This document shows positions 14,638 to 20,549 of a stretch of DNA of 20,549 nucleotides, in pieces. Within the stretch, counting starts at the first letter, position 1; each line of letters opens with the position of its first letter. Location: assembly GCA_964607755.1 (NCBI GenBank), contig CAZSMC010000074.1, forward strand, positions 1-20,549. The letters are read 5' to 3'. This DNA is from CAZSMC01 sp964607755 (GTDB taxonomy: Bacteria > Zhuqueibacterota > Zhuqueibacteria > Residuimicrobiales > Krinioviventaceae). The translations under genes and the position numbers were made by a program. The notes beneath the pieces are model-generated. The model saw only the letters and a program-made list of their open reading frames with translations. It did not search any database and had not been told where the DNA came from.

Positions 14638-15924
14638 ATGGCAGTTAATAAAAATGTCGTTGTTGCTCAATCCGGAGGCCCTTCTCCGGTGATCAATAAC
14701 ACGGTTCGTGGCATAGTGGACACATGCAAAATGTTTCCGGACAAATTTGATACGATTTACGCCGCCTGGCATGGCATCGAGGGAATATTAAAAGAAGAGC
14801 TGCTCAACCTTTCTGCTCAGCCGGAAGAAGAAATTGCTCTTTTACGCAACACCCCGGCGGCCGGTGCTATCGGCACATGCCGCTACAAAATCAAAGATCA
14901 TCAGCAGCAAGACCTGGAGCGCATTGTCGAGGTGCTCAAGGCGCACAATGTTGGCTATTTTTTCTACATTGGCGGCAATGATTCCATGGACACCGCTCAT
15001 AAAGTAGCGCAACTGGCACACCAGCGCGGCCTCGATTTGGTCGCTGGCGGGGGCGCCAAAACCATTGATAACGATGTCGGTGACACCGAATTCAAGCTCG
15101 TTGATCACACACCTGGCTATGGCTCGGTAGCGCGTTACTGGGCATTGAATGTGCAGAACGCCAATCAGGAAAACATGGGCTCCTCCCCGTCCGATCCGGT
15201 TTTAGTGCTGCAGGTCATGGGCCGAAAAATCGGTTTTATTCCGGCGGCAGCGCGGCTTGCTGATCCCAAACGCGACATGCCGATGCAAATTTACATGCCG
15301 GAATCGAACTTGTCGCTTGATGAGTTGACAGACAATGTCAACGATGAACTGAACCGCAGCGGCCGGTGTTTGGTTGTTGTCTCCGAAGGATTTGATGTTG
15401 GCGATGTTGGTGAAATGAAAGATTCGTTCGGACACACTGAATTCAGTTCCAGCATGTTCACGGCACAACAGCTCATTGTCAATCACCTCAATAAGGCAGG
15501 AATCAAAGCCCGCGGTTCGGCGCGCGGACAGGTGCCGGGCACAGATCAGCGAGACACGGCTATTTATGCATCCAGCACCGACCTGGAAGAATCCTACAAA
15601 GTCGGCCAGAACTGCGTGGTTATCGCTCTGGAATATGGGTCCGGTTACATGTCAACGATTCTGCGTCAACCCGGACTGATTTATAATGTGAATTACGACA
15701 AAGTACCTCTTAAAGAGGTTGCCAACTCGGAACGCGAATTTCCCAAAGACTGGATCGCTGATAACAAGATCGACGTGACAGACGATTTTATCAGCTATGC
15801 GCGTCCGCTGATTGGCGATGACTGGGTAAGCGTTCCGCTTGTAAACGGCGTGCAACGATTCACCCGTTTTGAACCCATTTTTGCAGAGAAAAAACTCGAT
15901 GAATATACACCGCAAGCTTATTAA
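14638..15924 (+). CDS. Phosphofructokinase, pyrophosphate-type
   Basis: This 428-residue protein belongs to the PfkA fold family. It is predicted to use pyrophosphate: Asp115 in GGNDS (112-116) and Lys141 in AKTIDND (140-146) occupy the two positions that are Gly in ATP enzymes and Asp/Lys in PPi enzymes. The catalytic base Asp144 and the sugar-phosphate motif MGR (194-196) are present. The residue before Asp115, normally Asp, is Asn. The start is ATG 14638, with GGAGG (14628-14632) 5 nt upstream; the ATG at 14626 overlaps that site and is rejected. It lies 33 bp after the LarA homologue and before a HAD phosphatase. It could be an ordinary PPi-PFK serving glycolysis or gluconeogenesis, or a paralogue with a sugar-acid acceptor that supplies the missing kinase step. 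The latter is speculative. Confidence 0.88.
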   Translation: MAVNKNVVVAQSGGPSPVINNTVRGIVDTCKMFPDKFDTIYAAWHGIEGILKEELLNLSAQPEEEIALLRNTPAAGAIGTCRYKIKDHQQQDLERIVEVLKAHNVGYFFYIGGNDSMDTAHKVAQLAHQRGLDLVAGGGAKTIDNDVGDTEFKLVDHTPGYGSVARYWALNVQNANQENMGSSPSDPVLVLQVMGRKIGFIPAAARLADPKRDMPMQIYMPESNLSLDELTDNVNDELNRSGRCLVVVSEGFDVGDVGEMKDSFGHTEFSSSMFTAQQLIVNHLNKAGIKARGSARGQVPGTDQRDTAIYASSTDLEESYKVGQNCVVIALEYGSGYMSTILRQPGLIYNVNYDKVPLKEVANSEREFPKDWIADNKIDVTDDFISYARPLIGDDWVSVPLVNGVQRFTRFEPIFAEKKLDEYTPQAY

Positions 15925-16002
15925 TGAAAGTGAGAACTATTGCATAAATGTCAATGCATCAGAATAATCTGAACTGAATTTAAAAAAAAGCGAGGTTAAA
16001 TT

Positions 16003-16893
16003 ATGTCAGACCCACAAGCTGATCTAAAAAATCTTGAACCGCGGCACGAGTTTTTAATTGCAGTGGATTCGGATGGCTGTGCCTTTGACACTATGGAAAT
16101 CAAACACAAAGAGTGCTTTATTCCGAATTTCATAAAATACATGGACTTGCAACCCGTTGCCAAATATGCACGCGAGGCAGCGGAATTTACCAACCTGTAT
16201 TCAAAATGGCGTGGTTCGAACCGTTTTAAATCTTACACCCTTGCACTGGATTTGTTGGGTGAACGGCCAGAAGTGCAAGCCCGCCATGCGGATATTCCCG
16301 AACTCAAAGGCGTGAAAGAATGGATTAAACGTGAGAGCAAGCTTGGGAATCCAGCTTTGAGGACAGAAGTTGAAAAAACCAACGATCCCGATTTAAAGCA
16401 GGCGCTGGAATGGTCAGAGAATGTCAACAAGACCGTGGCGGATATAGTTTACAATATCCCACCTTTTCCGCTGGTACGGGAAAGTCTGGAAAAGCTATCC
16501 GAATGGGCAGATATTATCGTGTGTTCTGCCACGCCGCACGAAGCGCTGGTTCGTGAGTGGCAGGAACATGGCATCGCCGATTTTACCCGGTTTATCGGCG
16601 GACAGGAAGTTGGCAGTAAAAAGGAGATGATTGAAATTGCCATCGCTGACGGCCGCTACGATAAAGATAAAGCGCTCATGCTGGGCGATGCGCCCGGCGA
16701 TATGCGGGCTGCTCAAGGTAACGGTATTCACTTTTTCCCGGTCAATCCAAATATTGAAGAATCGTCCTGGGAAAAGTTTTACAATGAAGCAGCAGATCGT
16801 TTTAGAAACGGGCAATATGCCGGTGATTATGAAAAACAACTCATCAAAGATTTCAACAAATTGTTGCCAGAAACCCCTCCGTGGAAGAGATAA
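16003..16893 (+). CDS. HAD-superfamily hydrolase, probable phosphatase
   Basis: This 296-residue haloacid dehalogenase-fold enzyme has motif I DSDG with nucleophile Asp22 and acid Asp24, motif II around Ser175/Thr177 (VCSATP), motif III lysine 206 or 207 (GSKKEM), and motif IV GDAPGD with Asp229 and Asp233. A large cap insertion (about residues 30-150) between motifs I and II indicates a C1-type cap and a small-molecule substrate. GAGG lies 9 nt before the ATG. It closes the operon 78 bp after the phosphofructokinase and is followed by a strong terminator. The substrate is unknown. A sugar phosphate, or a damaged by-product of the neighbouring kinase and Gnd (such as 4-phosphoerythronate), are reasonable candidates inferred only from neighbours. 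Confidence 0.82.
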   Translation: MSDPQADLKNLEPRHEFLIAVDSDGCAFDTMEIKHKECFIPNFIKYMDLQPVAKYAREAAEFTNLYSKWRGSNRFKSYTLALDLLGERPEVQARHADIPELKGVKEWIKRESKLGNPALRTEVEKTNDPDLKQALEWSENVNKTVADIVYNIPPFPLVRESLEKLSEWADIIVCSATPHEALVREWQEHGIADFTRFIGGQEVGSKKEMIEIAIADGRYDKDKALMLGDAPGDMRAAQGNGIHFFPVNPNIEESSWEKFYNEAADRFRNGQYAGDYEKQLIKDFNKLLPETPPWKR

Positions 16894-16900
16894 CCACGCA

Positions 16901-16938
16901 AAACAGCCCCGCATGTTTTTAAGCATACGGGGCTGTTT
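16901..16938. terminator. Bidirectional terminator between the HAD gene and htpG
   Basis: AAACAGCCCCG (16901-16911) pairs with CGGGGCTGTTT (16928-16938), extended by three more pairs across one mismatch. T-rich tracts follow on both strands. It lies 8 bp after the HAD stop and 55 bp beyond the htpG stop, so it serves both converging genes. Confidence 0.85.
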
Positions 16939-16992
16939 GTTTTCATGCAGATTGCCGTTAATCAACGGCTACTGTCATTTTCTCACTGCAGA

Positions 16993-18906
16993 CTATTCCT
17001 TTTCCGATTCTTCCTGTGATTTTTGATACATATCGACATTTGTGCTGATCATGTCTTGTATGTTGTGTGCCATGGTCTGGGGATCAAAGATAGTGCCGTC
17101 CAGTAATGCAACGCTGTTGAATAGATTTTCAACGGCGATTGTCAGCACCGGATCCTTGGCGTCCTTTTTATAGATATCCAACAATTTTATAATCAGCGGA
17201 TGGGAGTTATTAATTTCCATCACTTTGGGACGCGGCTTTGTATCCTGCGAGTAAACCTGCATCATTTTTTCCATTTGTGATGACATGCCCTCGCTGATCA
17301 GCACCGCAGGACTGTCCACGAGCCGCTCGGAGAGCCGGACGTCCTTGACCCGCTCGCTTAAAATATCTTTAATCCGGCGCGCTAATTTATCCAGTTCCCT
17401 GCTTGACGCTTTCGGCTTTTCTTCTTTTTTCTCCTCTTTTTCTTTAGAAGGAATTTTTTCCAGTTTCTTAACATCGACCTGATCTGCGGAAACGATTCGC
17501 TTGTCCTTGTAATCTATTAATCCCGGCAGAGCAAATTCATCGATCGGATCGTAGCAATAAAGTACTTCAACATCTTTGGCTTTAAATATCTCCAGGTTCG
17601 GATTGCTGGTCAAGGTTTCGTAATCCGGACCAGAAAGATAATAAATTTCTTCCTGGTTCTCCGGCATGCGTTCAACATATTCATCCAGAGAGACCAACTC
17701 ATTCGCATCCTTGCATTTGGACGAATTGAATCGAAACAGCGAAGCAACCTTTTCCTTGTTGCTATAATCATTGTATCCTTCTTTGAAAATCCGGCCATGC
17801 TGCTTCCAGAATTCGGTATAGGTTTCCGGCTCATCTTTTGCCAGTTTTTGCAGACGAGATAGAAATCTGCTTACCACGGTGTTTTTAATTTTAATCAGGT
17901 GCGGATTATCCTGAAGCGTCTCCCGTGAAATATTTAGCGGCAAATCATCGCTTTCGAGAACCCCGCGGACAAAACGAAGGTAATTCGGCAAGATATCGTT
18001 TTGGTGTGCATCCACCAGTACACGCCGGACAAACAAGTGAATACCTTCATCCTGCGCTTCAAAGCCAAAAAATTCCAAATTGGTTTTCGGTACAAAAAGC
18101 AACGAATGAAACTGAATAGGCACATCTGCTGAAAAATGCATCCACGTCAAGGGATCGTCATTTTGATGCGCGATAAATTTATAAAATTCGTTATATTGAT
18201 CTTTGGTAATATTCGTCTTTGGCTCACGCCAGATAGCAGAAATCCGGTTCACCTGCTCCCCGTTCACCTTAATTGGATAAGGCACAAAGTTGGAGTACTT
18301 TTCAATAACACTGTCGACTGTATTTTTCTCGGAAAACTCTTTGGCGTCTTCCCGCAGAAATATTTTAACACTTGTGCCTCTTTTCACGTCGCCAATAGCA
18401 GGGCTCACTTCGTAGGACCCGCGACCGTCGCTGGACCACGTCCAGGCCTGTTCACCCGGTGTGGCTGATTTTGTCGTGACCTCCACCCTGTCGGCTGCCA
18501 TGAATACGGAATAAAAACCAACACCAAACTTGCCGATAAGATTGACATCGCCTTTGTTTTCAGCGAGCTGCTTGACAAACTCTGACGTCCCGGACCGGGC
18601 AATCGTGCCGATGTTCTCGACAAGTTCGTCATAGGTCATGCCAATACCCGTATCGGATATTGTCATGAGTTTGTTTTTTTCATCCAGAAAAATATTGATT
18701 TGATAGTCAAGTTCCTTATCCGCTATCTCCTCCCCTTTAACATCCATAAACCGGGCTTTATCCAGTGCATCGGTTGCATTTGAAATCAATTCGCGGATAA
18801 AAACATCCCGGTGTGTATAAAGCGAATGAGTTAGAATATCCAGCAACTGCCGGACTTTTGCCTGAAATTCAAATGTTTTAGTTTCCTGCGATGTTTCCTG
18901 ACTCAT
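16993..18906 (-). CDS. htpG: Molecular chaperone HtpG (bacterial Hsp90)
   Basis: This is a 637-residue ATP-dependent chaperone of the cytoplasm. The N-terminal GHKL ATPase domain is intact: ELISNATDALDK (about 39-50) with the Glu/Asn of the ATP site, DTGIGMT, and the lid-side GKFGVGFYS glycines. The middle domain carries LPLNISRETLQ with the conserved Arg. A charged linker rich in Lys and Glu (KEKEEKKEEKPKASS) precedes the C-terminal dimerisation domain. Length is close to E. coli HtpG (624). GGAGG lies 5 nt before the ATG on the minus strand. It is transcribed alone and convergent with the HAD gene. No CIRCE operator is visible upstream, so HrcA control is not supported. It is unrelated in function to the sugar-acid cluster. 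Confidence 0.97.
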   Translation of the reverse strand: MSQETSQETKTFEFQAKVRQLLDILTHSLYTHRDVFIRELISNATDALDKARFMDVKGEEIADKELDYQINIFLDEKNKLMTISDTGIGMTYDELVENIGTIARSGTSEFVKQLAENKGDVNLIGKFGVGFYSVFMAADRVEVTTKSATPGEQAWTWSSDGRGSYEVSPAIGDVKRGTSVKIFLREDAKEFSEKNTVDSVIEKYSNFVPYPIKVNGEQVNRISAIWREPKTNITKDQYNEFYKFIAHQNDDPLTWMHFSADVPIQFHSLLFVPKTNLEFFGFEAQDEGIHLFVRRVLVDAHQNDILPNYLRFVRGVLESDDLPLNISRETLQDNPHLIKIKNTVVSRFLSRLQKLAKDEPETYTEFWKQHGRIFKEGYNDYSNKEKVASLFRFNSSKCKDANELVSLDEYVERMPENQEEIYYLSGPDYETLTSNPNLEIFKAKDVEVLYCYDPIDEFALPGLIDYKDKRIVSADQVDVKKLEKIPSKEKEEKKEEKPKASSRELDKLARRIKDILSERVKDVRLSERLVDSPAVLISEGMSSQMEKMMQVYSQDTKPRPKVMEINNSHPLIIKLLDIYKKDAKDPVLTIAVENLFNSVALLDGTIFDPQTMAHNIQDMISTNVDMYQKSQEESEKE

Positions 18907-19262
18907 AGAATCCTCCGTTTTTTATGTCATAGTTTCAATCTTTTACTATTTTGCAAATATCATGCAAATATATTATATTACCCTTAATTCAATGTTATCA
19001 TTTATTTACAATTTATAGTTAATATTTACCCGGGCATGTTCATTCTGACAAAATGACATATAAAATAACAATTCAAGAACATTTTGGCAAGAGTTTGGTT
19101 TTAACAGAACATTTACAACTTGCCTTTGTTTAATTGTTTGTGTATTTTTAAATTCTATTATCAAATTGTTCGCTTTGGCGGCTTTTGCGCACGATTTTGT
19201 GATTCGGCGTCTGGTGTACAACATGACATACTGGAACGAACACTCTATTAAAAGGCAGCATG
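18907..19262. other. AT-rich divergent intergenic region
   Basis: These 356 bases separate htpG (leftward) from the membrane protein gene (rightward) and must hold both promoters. An 8-bp direct repeat GCAAATAT occurs at 18953-18960 and 18964-18971, an 11-bp period, close to htpG. A candidate rightward promoter lies at 19120-19148. I see no RNA gene or convincing ORF. Confidence 0.6.
19120..19148 (+). promoter_or_regulatory. Possible sigma70-type promoter for the membrane protein gene
   Basis: TTGCCT (19120-19125), a 17-bp spacer and TATTTT (19143-19148) give a moderate match. The leader would be about 110 nt. Other AT-rich hexamers nearby could serve instead. Confidence 0.35.
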
Positions 19263-20105
19263 ATGAAGATTTTTTTCAAGCATCTTGGTTTATGGAGTCT
19301 TGCATTGCTCATCACTATGGCCTCAGCTATTTTTCAGCGACTGACCGGTCCAACATATCCGGTCAGTGGCAAGACATCTATTATGGGCAGCGTTGTCACT
19401 TACGAGCTTTATCGTAGTCATTCCGGCGAGGGAGATCAACCAGTCAAAATCATCGCCCCTGACAAAGAAATTACAGGACTATTGGTTTTCCGCCGTTATC
19501 CAACACGCGATGAATGGATTCAGGTCCCCATGACCCGAAAAGGTAACGCATTATGGGCTTTTCTCCCTCACCAGCCTCCAGCCGGAAAAGTAGAATATCA
19601 CATTGAATTGTACAAAAATAGCACCCGCCTGCTGATTCCTAAAGATAAAAATGTAATCATCCGTTTCAGGGGTCAAGTCCCGCTGTGGGCTCTTTTACCT
19701 CACGTCATTTTTATGTTTTTAGCCATGCTGTTATCTACACGGACCGGGATTCAGGCATTGCACCGGAACGCTCCTTTAAAGGCCTATATGTGGGTGACAT
19801 TTTCGTTCCTGGTAGCAGGTGGTTTTATCTTTGGACCCATCGTTCAAAAATTTGCTTTTGGCGAGTTCTGGACTGGCATCCCCTTTGGCTCTGATCTGAC
19901 AGACAGCAAAACGCTAATCGCTTTAATAGCGTGGATCGCAGCTTTGATTGCTTTGCAACGAGCAAAGCGTCCCCAGCGCTGGGCGCTGGGCGCTGCAATC
20001 ATCACACTGCTTATCTTTCTTATCCCGCACAGTATGCACGGCTCGCAATTGGATTACAGTACTGTGAAAGAAAACAATACACAAACAGAAAAAGTGCAGG
20101 AATAA
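19263..20105 (+). CDS. Membrane protein of unknown function with an extracytoplasmic domain
   Basis: I do not recognise this 280-residue protein. It has an N-terminal hydrophobic segment (about 8-25), then a hydrophilic beta-rich stretch (about 30-138) with an LVFRRYPTRDEW...LWAFLPHQPPAGKVEYHIELY pattern resembling an Ig/fibronectin-like fold and probably outside the cytoplasm. Four more hydrophobic segments follow (about 140-158, 175-195, 216-233, 242-258). Between them lies a loop rich in aromatic residues and glycine, KFAFGEFWTGIPFGSDLTDSKT. Histidines lie in or near TM segments (LLPHVIF and IPHSMH), so a cofactor-binding role cannot be excluded. The tail is polar. AAAGG (19251-19255) favours ATG 19263 over the adjacent 19260. 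It stands alone, converging on the bTHX gene and sharing its terminator. Confidence 0.75.
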   Translation: MKIFFKHLGLWSLALLITMASAIFQRLTGPTYPVSGKTSIMGSVVTYELYRSHSGEGDQPVKIIAPDKEITGLLVFRRYPTRDEWIQVPMTRKGNALWAFLPHQPPAGKVEYHIELYKNSTRLLIPKDKNVIIRFRGQVPLWALLPHVIFMFLAMLLSTRTGIQALHRNAPLKAYMWVTFSFLVAGGFIFGPIVQKFAFGEFWTGIPFGSDLTDSKTLIALIAWIAALIALQRAKRPQRWALGAAIITLLIFLIPHSMHGSQLDYSTVKENNTQTEKVQE

Positions 20106-20111
20106 AAAAAA

Positions 20112-20129
20112 GCCCCGTTAAATCGGGGC
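20112..20129. terminator. Terminator shared by the membrane protein and bTHX genes
   Basis: GCCCCG (20112-20117) and CGGGGC (20124-20129) enclose TTAAAT. On the minus strand eight T directly follow the stem, an ideal terminator for bTHX. On the plus strand a T-run (20141-20148) follows at 11 nt, weaker for the membrane protein gene. Confidence 0.85.
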
Positions 20130-20133
20130 GCAA

Positions 20134-20232
20134 TTAACTCTTTTTTTTCTTGCTTTTTTTCCGCGGATGAGGATTGCCGTGCGTACCACGCCAAATTTTG
20201 CCTCGCCGGGTTCTTTTGTCGCCTTTTCCCAT
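20134..20232 (-). CDS. Small ribosomal subunit protein bTHX
   Basis: This 32-residue, extremely basic protein begins MGKGDKRTRRGKIWRGTHGN and ends in a lysine-rich tail (KKSKKKKS). This matches the 30S subunit protein THX (Thx), first known from Thermus, where a peptide of nearly identical start sits in a cavity at the top of the 30S head and stabilises the structure. GGAG (20241-20244) lies 8 nt before the ATG, and a strong terminator starts 5 bp after the stop, so it is a complete monocistronic gene. It is short enough to be missed by length-filtered gene calling. The identification rests on the MGKGDxxTRRGKIWRG signature. Confidence 0.93.
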   Translation of the reverse strand: MGKGDKRTRRGKIWRGTHGNPHPRKKSKKKKS

Positions 20233-20299
20233 ACAAACATCTCCTTTAATTCTTTTTGTTTTATCTCACACTTTTCTTGAACGCTTTTATTCGTGTCTC

Positions 20300-20328
20300 A
20301 TAACAAGTGTCGTTGAACATCTTTTCAA
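20300..20328 (-). promoter_or_regulatory. Possible promoter of the bTHX gene
   Basis: On the minus strand TTGAAA (20328-20323), a 17-bp spacer and TGTTAT (20305-20300) give a moderate consensus match about 68 bp before the start codon. Confidence 0.35.
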
Positions 20329-20406
20329 AAGATATAAAACGTGTTTTTAAGAACTCTATAAATTAACATTTTTAGGCTCTTATTCAAGGAAAATATCCGG
20401 GGACAG

Positions 20407-20428
20407 GTAAAAGCTCAGTTATCGGTTG
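20407..20428 (+). repeat. IS66-like element end, matching the 3425 MITE terminus
   Basis: GTAAAAGCTCAGT (20407-20419) is identical to the left end of the MITE at 3425-3437, and the following bases keep partial similarity (TATCGGTTG against CTTGGGTGG). If it is a left end, the element extends rightward past the window and its 8-bp target would be GGGGACAG (20399-20406). Confidence 0.5.
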
Positions 20429-20447
20429 ATATGCTCTATCTAAACTA

Positions 20448-20543
20448 AACAATGGGTCACAAATCTTTTCTGCATCAATGTTGTATCATTCTATAAATTT
20501 GGAAATTATAATGTGTTATTTACTAGTTTTGTGACCCATTGTT
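20448..20543. repeat. 96-bp segment bounded by a perfect 16-bp inverted repeat
   Basis: AACAATGGGTCACAAA (20448-20463) is the exact reverse complement of TTTGTGACCCATTGTT (20528-20543). The 64-bp interior is AT-rich with no ORF. It lies inside the presumed element that starts at 20407. It may be a nested small MITE or a structural hairpin. No family is recognised. Confidence 0.65.
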
Positions 20544-20549
20544 GGAATT

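Larger units (their letters stand above)
20233..20549. other. Non-coding right end: bTHX upstream region and mobile-element-like ends
   Basis: No gene is visible in these 317 bases on either strand. The left part is the bTHX leader and promoter. From 20407 it carries an IS66-like terminus and then a 16-bp inverted repeat pair, both listed separately. The right limit of the element lies outside the window. Confidence 0.65.

Noticed and set aside
16217..16232. TCGAACCGTTTTAAAT inside the HAD gene as an operator.
   Set aside because: It is an imperfect palindrome within coding sequence with no promoter nearby, and it fits ordinary codon use.
20054..20236. A 60-codon minus-strand frame overlapping bTHX.
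   Set aside because: It is an out-of-frame shadow. The MGKGDKRTRRGKIWRG frame has the correct ribosome binding site, stop and terminator.

Overview
This is a moderate-GC bacterial scaffold fragment with one 100-N assembly gap at 1201-1300. A secreted protein with a C-terminal FlgD-like/type IX (Por) sorting domain, a Thermotoga-style 4Fe-4S ferredoxin, a TRAP uptake system, the tagaturonate epimerase UxaE and ribosomal protein bTHX together suggest an anaerobic member of the Fibrobacterota-Chlorobiota-Bacteroidota (FCB) side of the tree, for example a Calditrichota-, KSB1- or Ignavibacteria-like lineage. That placement is inference; there is no rRNA or tRNA gene here.

Layout. Positions 1-3345 hold the 3' part of a nucleoside-type MFS permease, the gap, and a secreted GH5-fold protein that has lost its catalytic residues. 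Positions 3346-3809 hold a terminator, a 281-bp MITE-like element with 8-bp target duplications and IS66-like ends, and the promoter of a small ferredoxin (3810-3998). Positions 4099-7029 are a promoter, an operator and a three-gene TRAP transporter. Positions 7104-12437 are a run of a LacI-family regulator, UxaE, an SDR-type D-mannonate oxidoreductase, a thioredoxin-like lipoprotein with an in-frame UGA exactly at the first redox position (predicted selenocysteine), and 6-phosphogluconate dehydrogenase. Positions 12529-16893 are an alpha/beta hydrolase, a LarA-type nickel-pincer racemase/epimerase homologue, a PPi-type phosphofructokinase and a HAD phosphatase. On the minus strand lie htpG (16993-18906) and the tiny bTHX gene (20134-20232), separated by an unrecognised plus-strand membrane protein (19263-20105). 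The right end of the window carries another IS66-like end and a 16-bp inverted repeat.

How it fits together. The TRAP genes, UxaE and the SDR point to hexuronate uptake and conversion: tagaturonate to fructuronate to D-mannonate. No mannonate dehydratase (UxuA), KDG kinase or KDPG aldolase is present. Instead the locus has a LarA homologue and Gnd. Because some LarA homologues are D-gluconate 2-epimerases, and gluconate and mannonate are C2 epimers, the cluster could feed uronates into the oxidative pentose phosphate pathway as mannonate, gluconate, 6-phosphogluconate and ribulose-5-phosphate. This is a hypothesis, and the gluconate kinase step is not identified. Three palindromes with an ACCGGT- or ATCGGT-type centre lie before the TRAP operon, at the LacI gene start and before the hydrolase-larA-pfk-HAD operon. 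They suggest that one LacI-family repressor controls the whole set.

The most notable items are the predicted selenoprotein thioredoxin, the possible gluconate-shunt uronate pathway, the GH5 pseudoenzyme and the MITE with intact target duplications.
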